In this document: in pieces, positions 44,290-52,619 of the stretch
Numbering within the stretch: the first letter of the stretch is position 1
Layout of the letters: every line of letters begins with the position of its first letter
DNA from: Hyphomicrobiales bacterium
GTDB lineage: Bacteria; Pseudomonadota; Alphaproteobacteria; Rhizobiales; Rhizobiaceae
Reading direction: 5' to 3'
Length of the DNA: 64,000 nt
NCBI GenBank assembly: GCA_900473805.1
Contig: UCMS01000006.1
Span: 543,736-607,735 of the forward strand
Notes under the pieces: generated by a model
What the model was told of the DNA's origin: nothing
Seen by the model: only the letters and a program-made list of their open reading frames with translations
The model's database searches: none
Program-made: the position numbers and the translations under genes

Positions 44290-46119
44290 TTGACCGAATT
44301 CTATGCCGTCACACTGGTCGCCACCGCGCTCGTTCTTCTGGCGGCCTTTTCCAGCCTCATCGCCTTTCGCTTCGGCGCGCCCCTTCTCCTGCTCTTCCTC
44401 GGCATCGGCCTCGCCGCCGGCGTCGACGGGCTCGGCATCGATTTCTCTAACTTTCCGCTGGCCTATGTGATCGGCTCGCTTGCCCTAGCAGTCATCCTCT
44501 TCGATTCCGGCTACGGCACCTCGCTGCAATCCTTCAAGCTCTCGGCAGCACCCGCGATCACGCTGGCGACGGTCGGCGTGTTGCTGACGACCGTCATCTT
44601 TGGCGTTGCGGCGCATTTTCTGCTCGGCATCGATTACCTGCAGGGTTTCCTTCTCGGCGCCATCGTCGGCTCGACCGATGCGGCGGCTGTCTTCTTCCTG
44701 CTACGCATCGGCGGCATCAACATCCGCGACCGGGTCCGCTCTTCGCTTGAAGTCGAATCCGGCACCAACGATCCGATGGCAATCTTCCTGACCGTGGCCC
44801 TGGTGGAACTGATCGCGAGCGGCGGCGACACCAACGGTTTCGGCATGGACCTTCTGCTGCACTTCGTTCGTCAAATGGGCGTTGGGCTGGTCTTCGGCCT
44901 GATCGGCGGCGTGATCATCGTCTTCATCCTCAGGCGCATGCAGGTCGAACGCGGCCTCGCCCCCATCTTCATCCTCGCGCTCGCGTTGATGATCTTCTCC
45001 TTCACCGGCATGATGGACGGTAGCGGCTTCCTGGCCGTCTACGTCGCCGGCATCTATGCCGGTTCCCGCAAGCTGCCCTCCAGCATCACGATCAGCCGCT
45101 TTCAGGACGGCATGACCTGGCTTGCTCAGATCATCATGTTCCTGCTGCTCGGGCTTCTCGCCACACCCTCGCAATTTCTCGGCATCCTCTTGCCGGCGGT
45201 TGTTCTGGCGCTGTTTCTGATCTTCATCGCCCGTCCGCTCGCCGTCTGGCTGTGTCTGCTTCCCTTCGATTTCACCCAGCGCGAAACCGGCTTCATCGCC
45301 TGGGTGGGACTGCGCGGCGCAGTTTCCATCCTGCTCGGCATCCTGCCGATCGTCGGCAATCTCGAGAACGGGCAGATCTTTTTCAACACGGCTTTCATCG
45401 TCGTGATGGTCTCCCTGGTGATACAAGGTTGGACCATCAAGCCGGTCGCCAAGCGGCTCGGCCTGATCATCCCGCCGCGCATCGGTGCCATTGACAAGGT
45501 CGAACTCGACCTGCCGGGCACGGCCAACCATGAACTGCTCGCCTACCGCGTCGTCAAGGGCAGCCCCGTACTGCGTGGCGAGCGTATCCCGCGCTGGGCC
45601 ATGCCCTCGCTCGTCATCCGCGATGGCAAGTCCATGCGCTACCAGTATGCCGGTCGGCTGCGCGAAAACGACCATGTCTATCTCTTCATCGCGCCAAGTT
45701 ACTCGAAGCTTCTCGACCGGCTCTTCGCAACGGAGGCGGCGGTGGAGGATGACGACAGCGAGTTCTTCGGCACCTTCGCCATTGCGCCCGGCACGCAGGT
45801 CAAGAACCTTGATGACGCCTATGGCCCGCTGTCCATCTCCGACAGCGAACGCGGCAAGACGGTCGCTGAACTGATCACCCAGCGCGTTGGCGGCCGGGCG
45901 GATTATGCCGACCGCGTGCGCCTCGGCACCATCGTGCTCATCGTCCGCGACATCGATGAGCATGGCCACATTGCATCCGTCGGTGTCTCGATGGAACCGG
46001 TGGAGCCGGCCACCACCTGGCCGATCTTCCTCAACATCCGCGAACTCGCCCACGCCCTGCGCGACTATCTGCGCCAGAAACGGGCGGCTGCCCAGACCGG
46101 ATCACAGAGCGAAAAATGA
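44290..46119 (+). CDS. Potassium/proton antiporter (CPA1, NhaP2/CvrA-like)
   Basis: A 609-aa protein. An N-terminal CPA1 exchanger domain has about 12 TM helices (GSTDAAAVFFLLR, SLEVESGTNDPMAIFLT with the conserved acidic pair, WVGLRGAVSILLGILP). A cytoplasmic RCK_C/TrkA_C-like domain (about 420-490) and a CorC_HlyC-type module at the C-terminus follow. It exports K+ in exchange for H+ for pH and osmotic balance. Start TTG 44290 follows AAGGGG; no ATG is available near the first helix. It is 85 nt upstream of pgk. Confidence 0.88.
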   Translation: MTEFYAVTLVATALVLLAAFSSLIAFRFGAPLLLLFLGIGLAAGVDGLGIDFSNFPLAYVIGSLALAVILFDSGYGTSLQSFKLSAAPAITLATVGVLLTTVIFGVAAHFLLGIDYLQGFLLGAIVGSTDAAAVFFLLRIGGINIRDRVRSSLEVESGTNDPMAIFLTVALVELIASGGDTNGFGMDLLLHFVRQMGVGLVFGLIGGVIIVFILRRMQVERGLAPIFILALALMIFSFTGMMDGSGFLAVYVAGIYAGSRKLPSSITISRFQDGMTWLAQIIMFLLLGLLATPSQFLGILLPAVVLALFLIFIARPLAVWLCLLPFDFTQRETGFIAWVGLRGAVSILLGILPIVGNLENGQIFFNTAFIVVMVSLVIQGWTIKPVAKRLGLIIPPRIGAIDKVELDLPGTANHELLAYRVVKGSPVLRGERIPRWAMPSLVIRDGKSMRYQYAGRLRENDHVYLFIAPSYSKLLDRLFATEAAVEDDDSEFFGTFAIAPGTQVKNLDDAYGPLSISDSERGKTVAELITQRVGGRADYADRVRLGTIVLIVRDIDEHGHIASVGVSMEPVEPATTWPIFLNIRELAHALRDYLRQKRAAAQTGSQSEK

Positions 46120-46203
46120 CGGCCCTCGCCTTGCACCGTCACATAAGCGGTGTAAGGTCCGGCCCGTCAGCCCCATTCAACAGCATACAAGACGGGTAGA
46201 TCC

Positions 46204-47403
46204 ATGCCGGCTTTCAAGACCCTCGACGACCTCACCGATATCGCAGGCAAGCGCGTGCTTGTCCGCGTCGACCTCAACGTTCCCGTCACGGACGGCAAGG
46301 TGTCGGACACGACCCGCATCGAGCGCGTCGCCCCCACCATCAAGGAACTGTCGGACAAGGGCGCCAAGGTCATCCTGCTCGCCCATTTTGGCCGCCCCAA
46401 GGGTGAACCGGTCGCCGACCAGTCGCTGTCGTTGATCGCGCCCGCGGTCGAGGAAGTGCTCGACCAGCGGGTCGCCTTCGCATCCGATTGCATTGGCGCG
46501 CCGGCTGCAGACGCCATCGCCAAGATGGAAAACGGCGATATCCTGCTTCTCGAAAACACCCGCTTCCACAAGGGCGAAGAGAAGAACACGCCGGAATTCA
46601 CCGCAGAACTCGCCCAGAACGGCGACATCTACGTCAACGATGCCTTCTCGGCCGCCCACCGGGCGCACGCCTCGACGGAAGGCCTCGCCCACCACCTGCC
46701 CGCCTATGCCGGTCGCACCATGCAGGCCGAGCTCGAGGCCCTGGAAAAGGGCTTGGGACAGCCGCAGCGCCCGGTCGTTGCCATCGTCGGCGGTGCCAAG
46801 GTCTCGACCAAGATCGACCTCCTGTCAAACCTCGTCACCAAGGTCGACGCCCTCGTGATCGGCGGCGGAATGGCCAACACCTTCGTCGCCGCCCAGGGCA
46901 TCAATGTCGGCAAGTCGCTCTGCGAGCATGATCTGGCCGAGACTGCCCGCTCGATCATGGAAACCGCGAAGAAGGCCGGCTGCGCCATCGTCCTTCCGGT
47001 CGATGGCGTCGTCGCCCGCGAGTTCAAGGCCAATGCGGCAAACGAGACGGTCGACATCAAGGCGATCCCTGCCGATGCGATGATGCTCGACGTCGGACCG
47101 AAGTCGGTTGAGCTGATCAACGGCTGGATCGAGAAGGCGGCGACGCTGGTCTGGAACGGTCCGCTCGGTGCTTTCGAGATCGCGCCCTTCGACAAGGCGA
47201 CCGTTTCGGCCGCCGAACATGCCGCCGATCAGACCAAGGCCGGAAAGCTGGTCTCGGTCGCAGGCGGTGGCGATACGGTTTCAGCCCTCAACCATGCCGG
47301 TGTCGCGGAGGACTTCTCCTACGTCTCGACGGCCGGCGGCGCCTTCCTCGAATGGATGGAAGGCAAGGAATTGCCGGGCGTGGCGGTCCTCACCAAGGGC
47401 TGA
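46204..47403 (+). CDS. pgk: Phosphoglycerate kinase
   Basis: A 399-aa enzyme: [24 protein letters not shown], the [13 protein letters not shown] hinge region and a C-terminal [11 protein letters not shown] nucleotide site. It transfers phosphate from 1,3-bisphosphoglycerate to ADP. It follows the antiporter by 84 nt and ends in a strong terminator, so the aldolase gene is transcribed separately. Confidence 0.97.
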   Translation: MPAFKTLDDLTDIAGKRVLVRVDLNVPVTDGKVSDTTRIERVAPTIKELSDKGAKVILLAHFGRPKGEPVADQSLSLIAPAVEEVLDQRVAFASDCIGAPAADAIAKMENGDILLLENTRFHKGEEKNTPEFTAELAQNGDIYVNDAFSAAHRAHASTEGLAHHLPAYAGRTMQAELEALEKGLGQPQRPVVAIVGGAKVSTKIDLLSNLVTKVDALVIGGGMANTFVAAQGINVGKSLCEHDLAETARSIMETAKKAGCAIVLPVDGVVAREFKANAANETVDIKAIPADAMMLDVGPKSVELINGWIEKAATLVWNGPLGAFEIAPFDKATVSAAEHAADQTKAGKLVSVAGGGDTVSALNHAGVAEDFSYVSTAGGAFLEWMEGKELPGVAVLTKG

Positions 47404-47432
47404 TCTACTTCACAAGCGGACAATAGACTGTC

Positions 47433-47464
47433 AAACCGCGTGTCCCCGGACACGCGGTTTTTTC
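47433..47464 (+). terminator. Rho-independent terminator after pgk
   Basis: Perfect 12-bp stem AAACCGCGTGTC/GACACGCGGTTT with a 4-nt loop, then TTTC. Confidence 0.93.
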
Positions 47465-47595
47465 GTGCCCGATGTCATTGGGCCGTCCGGAATTCGATGT
47501 TACCATTCTGGCCGAAGGAACTTCCAGGCGTTTGCCGGGTTCCCGGCCCATGAATGACCCGCATGGAGGCGACTTCGGCACGGCAATTTCCATGC

Positions 47596-47656
47596 CGTTT
47601 GAAATGGTTTTAAAAATATTTGAATTTTCAAACGATTGAAATGATTTCAATCGTTT
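47596..47656 (+). promoter_or_regulatory. Overlapping operator-like palindromes upstream of the class I aldolase gene
   Basis: Two inverted repeats overlap in an A/T-rich patch: CGTTTGAAA (47596-47604) with TTTCAAACG (47626-47634), and AAACGATTGAAA (47630-47641) with TTTCAAT CGTTT (47645-47656) around a 3-nt centre. They lie 175-235 bp before the aldolase start. The GAAACGATTGAAA character resembles LacI-family operators. The rest of 47465-47829 shows no gene. Confidence 0.5.
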
Positions 47657-47829
47657 CAATAGCTTAGCCACCCATTTTCCCTTTGCTTAAGTTCTGTTAT
47701 CGCCGGAGTCATCACGATCCTCAAGGGATCGAATGCGGTCAGGGAGTGACCGGGGCGGCTACAATGTCGCCAGCAGACGTCAGAGATTGTCCGGCGCGGT
47801 GGCGCCATGTTCAGGGATAGGAGTGAGAT

Positions 47830-48744
47830 ATGGTGGACGCGAAAATGTTGAACAAGATCACCTCGGCACCCGGCTTCATCGCCGCCTTGGACCAGAGTGG
47901 CGGTTCGACACCCGGTGCATTGCGTCTCTATGGCGTACAGGAAACCGACTATAGCGGCGACGACGAAATGTACCGCCTGATCCACGCCATGCGCGTGCGC
48001 ATCATGAAGGCCCCCGCCTTCACCGGCGACAAGGTCATTGGCGCCATCCTCTTCGAACGCACCATGGATGGCGATGTCGACGGCGAGCCGGTACCTTCCT
48101 TCCTCTGGCAGAAGCGCGGCGTCGTCCCGTTCCTGAAGATCGACAAGGGTCTCCTGGACGAAGAGCACGGCGTTCAGCTGATGAAGCCGATGGCTGACCT
48201 CGAAGCGCTCCTCATTCGTGGACGCGAGAAGGGCATCTTCGGCACCAAGATGCGCTCGGTCATCGCCCATGCAGACAAGGCCGGCATCGCCGCGGTGGTC
48301 AAGCAGCAATTCGAGGTCGCCCGCCAGATCATCGGCCAGGGCCTCGTGCCGATCGTTGAACCGGAAGTCTCGATCAAGAGCCCGACAAAGGTGGAAGCCG
48401 AGGCCATCTTGCGCGACGAAATTGCCGCTCAACTCGACAAGCTGCCGTCGAGTGAAAAGGTCATGCTGAAGCTGAGCATTCCGACGCTCGATGATTTCTA
48501 CGCCCCTCTGGTGGCCCATAGCGCCGTCGTTCGCGTCGTCGCCCTGTCCGGAGGCTATAAGACGATCGAGGCCTGCGACAAGCTGAGCCGCAACCACGGC
48601 ATGATCGCCAGCTTCTCCCGCGCGCTCGCCGAACAGCTGCGCGTGTCGATGAGCGATGCGGAATTCAAAACAAGCATCGCCAAGACCATCGAGCAAATTT
48701 ATGCGGCAAGCGTGAACAAAGTGAGCGCAATAGCGGCCGAGTGA
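47830..48744 (+). CDS. Class I fructose-bisphosphate aldolase
   Basis: A 304-aa Schiff-base aldolase with GFIAALDQSGGSTPGAL near the N-terminus and the putative catalytic Lys in VEPEVSIKSP. It splits fructose-1,6-bisphosphate to DHAP and G3P; in rhizobia it supports gluconeogenesis as well. ATG 47830 has a GGAG-type Shine-Dalgarno; an internal ATG five codons in is possible. It has its own upstream operator region and terminator. Confidence 0.93.
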   Translation: MVDAKMLNKITSAPGFIAALDQSGGSTPGALRLYGVQETDYSGDDEMYRLIHAMRVRIMKAPAFTGDKVIGAILFERTMDGDVDGEPVPSFLWQKRGVVPFLKIDKGLLDEEHGVQLMKPMADLEALLIRGREKGIFGTKMRSVIAHADKAGIAAVVKQQFEVARQIIGQGLVPIVEPEVSIKSPTKVEAEAILRDEIAAQLDKLPSSEKVMLKLSIPTLDDFYAPLVAHSAVVRVVALSGGYKTIEACDKLSRNHGMIASFSRALAEQLRVSMSDAEFKTSIAKTIEQIYAASVNKVSAIAAE

Positions 48745-48783
48745 TCGGCCACGGATAGCTCTCAAAACTTGTCACGAGGACAC

Positions 48784-48811
48784 AAAAGCCCGGCCACCCG
48801 CCGGGCTTTTT
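48784..48811 (+). terminator. Rho-independent terminator after the aldolase gene
   Basis: AAAAGCCCGGC/GCCGGGCTTTT hairpin with T-run, 40 nt after the stop. Confidence 0.9.
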
Positions 48812-48847
48812 CCGTTATCAGTGGCACGACCAAACCTCGGAGCAATA

Positions 48848-49771
48848 ATGCCGTCCGCCATGAAGCCCCTCCCCTTCGTCACCGTCGACGTCTTCACCGA
48901 AACCCGTTTCGCCGGCAATCCGCTCGCTGTGATCACCGACGCACGGGGACTGAGCGACGCGGACATGCAGCGAATTGCAGCCGAGTTCGGTTATTCCGAG
49001 ACGACCTTCGTCCTGCCGCCGAAGGATCCGGGAAATACAGCCGAGGTGCGGATCTTCACACCGGTCACGGAAGTGCCTTTTGCCGGCCATCCCAATGTTG
49101 GGACCGCCTTCGTGCTTGCGAGCGCCGGCAGCGTGTTCGGAAATCCGGTTGGTGACAGCATTCGTTTCGAAGAAAAGGCGGGCCTGGTTTCAGTCTCCGT
49201 GACACGCGATAGCGAGGGCCAGCTCACCGGAACGACGATCCGGGCACCCGGCCCGCTTGTCGTCGGTGCCCGCACCTCGCCGTCCACGATGGCACCATGC
49301 CTCAATCTGGAGCTCAGGGACATCGAGTCGAGCCGGCATGAACCCGTCTTTGCCTCCGTGGGACTGAAATTCATTCTGATCGAAGTCACCGATATTGAAG
49401 CGCTCGAACGTGCAAAGCCGCATATCGAGTCCTTAGCCGCCCTGCGCGCCGCCCATGCCGACGAGGATTGCGACTGCGCGACCTTCCTCTACACCTGGGT
49501 TGGCGAAGACCATGTGCGTGCCCGCATGTTTGCGCCGTTCGACAATGTGGCAGAAGACCCGGCGACCGGCAGCGCGTCTGCGGCCCTCGGCGCCTTCCTC
49601 ACGACTCTCAGTCCCCATCCACGCCAGCGCAGCCTGCTGGTCGAACAAGGCGTGGAGATGGGACGGCGGAGCCTGATCCACCTCGCTGTCTCGACAGCGG
49701 ATGGGCGGTTCGACTTTGTCGAGATCAGCGGCTGCTCCGTTCCGGTGATGCGAGGAGAGATCCATCTGTGA
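48848..49771 (+). CDS. PhzF family isomerase/epimerase-like protein
   Basis: A 307-aa diaminopimelate-epimerase-fold protein. Catalytic Glu lies in FGYSETTFVLPP; VPFAGHPNVGTAFVLA and AEDPATGSASAALGAFL mark the two half-domains. PhzF itself isomerises a phenazine precursor, but no phenazine genes are near, so the substrate is unknown. ATG 48848 has GGAG 5 nt upstream. Single gene after the aldolase terminator. Confidence 0.9.
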   Translation: MPSAMKPLPFVTVDVFTETRFAGNPLAVITDARGLSDADMQRIAAEFGYSETTFVLPPKDPGNTAEVRIFTPVTEVPFAGHPNVGTAFVLASAGSVFGNPVGDSIRFEEKAGLVSVSVTRDSEGQLTGTTIRAPGPLVVGARTSPSTMAPCLNLELRDIESSRHEPVFASVGLKFILIEVTDIEALERAKPHIESLAALRAAHADEDCDCATFLYTWVGEDHVRARMFAPFDNVAEDPATGSASAALGAFLTTLSPHPRQRSLLVEQGVEMGRRSLIHLAVSTADGRFDFVEISGCSVPVMRGEIHL

Positions 49772-49842
49772 CCGGAAGGCAACCACGTCGGCAATAAAGC
49801 TTAATTGTTGTGCTTTTGCTCAAATCGACAGCACAACCTGCT

Positions 49843-49870
49843 TGTTCGTCACTCGAACACAACCTATATG
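49843..49870 (+). promoter_or_regulatory. Operator-like palindrome at the PACE gene promoter
   Basis: TGTTCG-N5-CGAACA (49843-49859) lies immediately before a -10-like TATATG (49865-49870), about 80 bp upstream of the PACE gene. The size is right for a TetR- or MarR-type repressor site. Confidence 0.45.
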
Positions 49871-49947
49871 GCGCGACGAGGACGACCTCCCCATCATGGG
49901 TCTGATTGCACTGCGGGACGACCCGCCGGTTTCCCGGAGGGAAGAAC

Positions 49948-50385
49948 ATGCGCACCGCAGCAGATCGTATTCGCCACGCCGTCAGCTTCGAACTCATCGG
50001 CCTTGCCATCCTGGTTCCCGTCGGCAGCTGGACCTTTTCGATGCCTGCCGCTGATATCGGCATTGTCGGCGTCGTCAGCGCCACACTCGCAACCGCTTGG
50101 AACTACATCTACAATCTCGGCTTCGACCATATGCTCCTGCGGTTGAGGGGCACAACGTTGAAGACCCTTCCGATGCGGGTGGTCCACACCGTTGCCTTCG
50201 AACTCGGGCTGCTGATGATCTTGCTGCCGTTCGTCGCCTGGTATCTCGGCATCGGCCTGCTGCAGGCCTTTGTCATGGATATCGCCTTCGCAGCCTTCTA
50301 CATGGTCTATGCTTTCGTCTTCAACTGGACCTATGACCGCCTTTTCCCGCTGCCGGAATGGCAGACGGTAAGGTCGGCGCGTTGA
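49948..50385 (+). CDS. PACE family efflux transporter (bacterial transmembrane pair)
   Basis: A 145-aa protein of four TM helices made of two related halves (RIRHAVSFELIGLAILVPVG / RVVHTVAFELGLLMILLPFV), each with the conserved Glu of the BTP/PACE domain (AceI family). Members export biocides such as chlorhexidine and probably natural short-chain diamines. ATG 49948 has a CGGAGG Shine-Dalgarno. The palindrome in its promoter suggests local repression. Confidence 0.9.
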   Translation: MRTAADRIRHAVSFELIGLAILVPVGSWTFSMPAADIGIVGVVSATLATAWNYIYNLGFDHMLLRLRGTTLKTLPMRVVHTVAFELGLLMILLPFVAWYLGIGLLQAFVMDIAFAAFYMVYAFVFNWTYDRLFPLPEWQTVRSAR

Positions 50386-50400
50386 GCGGATACAGCCGAA

Positions 50401-50556
50401 TCACGGCCTGAGCAGAAGCGTCACCGACCAGGCGACGAAGGCGACCACGGCGAGCTTCCAGAAATCCAGACGACGTCGAAGTCCCGGCAAGCCGAGCGGC
50501 TTGATGATCTGGATCAGCATGGCGAGCAGCAGGAAGGCGGATATGGCCTTGTTCAT
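50401..50556 (-). CDS. Small membrane protein (51 aa), hypothetical
   Basis: A 51-aa ORF below the usual size cut-off: MNKAISAFLLLAMLIQIIKP, then LGLPGLRRRLDFWKLAVV and a second hydrophobic stretch ending LLRP. There are two TM helices separated by a basic loop (GLRRRLDFWK). An AAGGAATGAG Shine-Dalgarno precedes the ATG; the stop is TGA 50403. It converges with the PACE gene (15-nt gap). Codon use is like its neighbours. Function unknown. Confidence 0.65.
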   Translation of the reverse strand: MNKAISAFLLLAMLIQIIKPLGLPGLRRRLDFWKLAVVAFVAWSVTLLLRP

Positions 50557-50763
50557 TCTCATTCCTTGTCGGCATAGGCCGCAGACATGTGCCCTTCAGC
50601 AGGAAATGTCGGCCAGACACCCCACCAGCCACATCGCTGTCACTTTTGCCCTCCAGACACAGATCCCGCAAGCCCAAGGCGGGGTGTTCAGACAACGGTA
50701 GGAAGATGGGACTAACATAGCAGTCCCATGCCGATGGCTGCAGGCTCGCCAAAACTCCGATCG

Positions 50764-52065
50764 ATGAAGAAGACCATGAGACGCAATCTCCTGCCCGTAA
50801 TGGCCCTGCTTCTGGGCACGCTCTTCCTGTTTCTCGGCAATGGCCTCTACGGCCTCCTGCTTCCGGTTCGCGGCGCGGCTGAAGGCTATTCCAATGAAGT
50901 TCTCGGCCTGCTCGGCACATCCTGGGCCGCGGGCTTCGTGCTCGGATGTTTCGTGGCCCCGAAACTCGTGATGCGGGTGGGCCATGTGCGCGCCTTCTCC
51001 ACCTTCGTGTCGCTCATCTCCGTCATCGCGCTGACAAGCGGGATTATCATCGATGCACACTGGTGGATCGTGTTGCGCGCCATCACCGGCTTTTGCACCG
51101 CCGGCACCTCAATGATCATCGAAAGCTGGCTGAACGAGCGCGCCACCAACGAGAGCCGAGGCGCCATCTTCTCCTTCTACATCTCGATCACCCTGATCGG
51201 CGTCGTCGGCGGTCAGATGCTGGTCGGCGTCTTCGACCCGACGACGACCATCCTGTTCATGATCTGCGGCATTGTGTATGGCGTCGCCGTCATGCCGACC
51301 ACCATGTCGACGGCGGCATCTCCCCAGCCGCTGAAATCCCTGAAGCTTGACCTGCCGTTGCTCTACCGCAATTCGCCCGTCTCCTTCGTCGGCATCCTGC
51401 TGGTCGGGATCGCCAACGGCGCCTATGGCACGCTCGGCGCCGTCTTCGGCACCCGGGTCGGCCTCGACGCTGCGACCATCGCAACGCTCCTGTCCGTCAC
51501 CATCTTCCTCGGCGCTGTCATGCAGTTTCCAGCCGGCAAACTCTCGGACCGTATCGACCGCCGCTATGTCCTGGCAGCCCTCTCGGCACTGGCCGCCTTT
51601 GCCGCCGTCGCCCTCGTCTTCATCGAGCCGACCAGCCCCACCTGGATCTTCATTCTCGTCGGCATCTATGGCGCGGCAGCAAACGCCCTCTACCCGATCG
51701 CAGTTGCCCACGCGAACGACTTTGCCAAACCGGACGAATTCGTGAAGGTCTCGGGCGGCCTCCTGCTGCTCTTCGGCATCGGCACCATCATCGGCCCCAC
51801 GATCGGCGGCCCCGTCATGACGGCGGCCGGCCCCTACTCGCTGTTCACCGTCACGGCCCTCGCGCATCTTTCGATCTCGGCCTATGCGATCTATCGCAGC
51901 CGACTGCGCAAGGCGATCCCGGCGGAGGATCGGGAAAACATGCCGAACCTGCCGATCAGCGCCTCGCCGCTCAGCACGCCTGAAAGCCTGAACCTCGATC
52001 CGCGCGCCGCCCCCCTGCCCGAGCACACCGAAGAACCCGAAGTCCGCATGGGAGCAAGCGCATGA
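50764..52065 (+). CDS. MFS transporter (YcaD-like)
   Basis: A 433-aa 12-TM major facilitator. The first half has GLYGLLLPVRGAAEGYSNEVLG; conserved cytoplasmic loops include GKLSDRIDRRYVL, and the C-terminal tail is long and Pro/Glu-rich. Substrate not predictable. Starts at 50764 (MKKTMRRN) or 50776 are both plausible. Its stop overlaps the ATG of the DUF1192 gene, so the two are translationally coupled. Confidence 0.88.
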   Translation: MKKTMRRNLLPVMALLLGTLFLFLGNGLYGLLLPVRGAAEGYSNEVLGLLGTSWAAGFVLGCFVAPKLVMRVGHVRAFSTFVSLISVIALTSGIIIDAHWWIVLRAITGFCTAGTSMIIESWLNERATNESRGAIFSFYISITLIGVVGGQMLVGVFDPTTTILFMICGIVYGVAVMPTTMSTAASPQPLKSLKLDLPLLYRNSPVSFVGILLVGIANGAYGTLGAVFGTRVGLDAATIATLLSVTIFLGAVMQFPAGKLSDRIDRRYVLAALSALAAFAAVALVFIEPTSPTWIFILVGIYGAAANALYPIAVAHANDFAKPDEFVKVSGGLLLLFGIGTIIGPTIGGPVMTAAGPYSLFTVTALAHLSISAYAIYRSRLRKAIPAEDRENMPNLPISASPLSTPESLNLDPRAAPLPEHTEEPEVRMGASA

Positions 52066-52256
52066 CGATCGACGAACAACCCCGCAAGGCTCCGACCGCC
52101 CACCAGCTGGGCTGTGACTTGTCGGCGATCTCAGCCGACGAATTGCGCCGGCGGATCGCGGAGCTCGAAGCCGAGATTGTGCGAATCAATACCGAGATCA
52201 CACGCAAGGAAGCGAGCCGAGAGGCCGCCGACAGCCTGTTCGGACCGAAAGTATAG
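52062..52256 (+). CDS. DUF1192 family small protein
   Basis: A 64-aa protein MTIDEQPRKAPTAHQLGCDL..., with the DUF1192 core LSAISADELRRRIAELEAEI, a short coiled coil and KEASREAADSLFG at the end. Common in Rhizobiales near rcdA; function unknown. The ATG overlaps the MFS stop (ATGA). Confidence 0.85.
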   Translation: MTIDEQPRKAPTAHQLGCDLSAISADELRRRIAELEAEIVRINTEITRKEASREAADSLFGPKV

Positions 52257-52487
52257 GCGCCCGTTTATTGCAGACGCGCCCCAACAGCACCGGAAAGAAC
52301 CATTTCTCACGATCCCGTTTACTTCCCGTTAAGCGTTTTCTGGGAAACTATGCTCATCCAGAACTTCTGGACTCAGGCAGTTTCTCCTCATGGCGATGGT
52401 CTGATTTTCTCCCTGTTTTACCTTAAGAGCCGCATTTGCGGCTCTTTTTTTGTCTAGCGATCACGGGTTATCGCAAAAGTGTGGGAA
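52257..52487 (+). other. Intergenic 3' region with terminator; possible sRNA
   Basis: About 230 nt follow the DUF1192 gene, with two pyrimidine-rich TTTCTCC stretches (52381-52387 and 52405-52412 area) and a TCCAGAA-C-TTCTGGA palindrome, ending in the terminator at 52425-52451. No ORF is evident. It is a long 3' UTR or a separate sRNA; no clear promoter was found. Confidence 0.4.
52425..52451 (+). terminator. Rho-independent terminator
   Basis: AGAGCCGC/GCGGCTCT 8-bp stem with ATTT loop and a run of Ts, ending the MFS-DUF1192 unit or an sRNA. Confidence 0.92.
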
Positions 52488-52502
52488 TTAACCCTTCCTT
52501 AA
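52488..52502 (+). promoter_or_regulatory. CtrA-type box TTAA-N7-TTAA upstream of rcdA
   Basis: TTAACCCTTCCTTAA matches TTAA-N7-TTAA with exact spacing (final C of the extended consensus missing), 118 bp before the rcdA ATG and after the upstream terminator. CtrA control of a CtrA-degradation factor is biologically coherent. Confidence 0.55.
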
Positions 52503-52619
52503 GTTTCGCCTTGCGCATTTGGGGTAATGATTGCATCGTGCCTTCACCAAATGCGGCAGGAACAAGATCGTAGCGCTCTCGTTACATGCCATAGTGATGC
52601 GTTTTACAGGGAAACATCC

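Noticed and set aside
47405-47671. 88-codon minus-strand frame after pgk
   Set aside because: It overlaps the pgk terminator and the palindromic operator region; composition is not coding-like.
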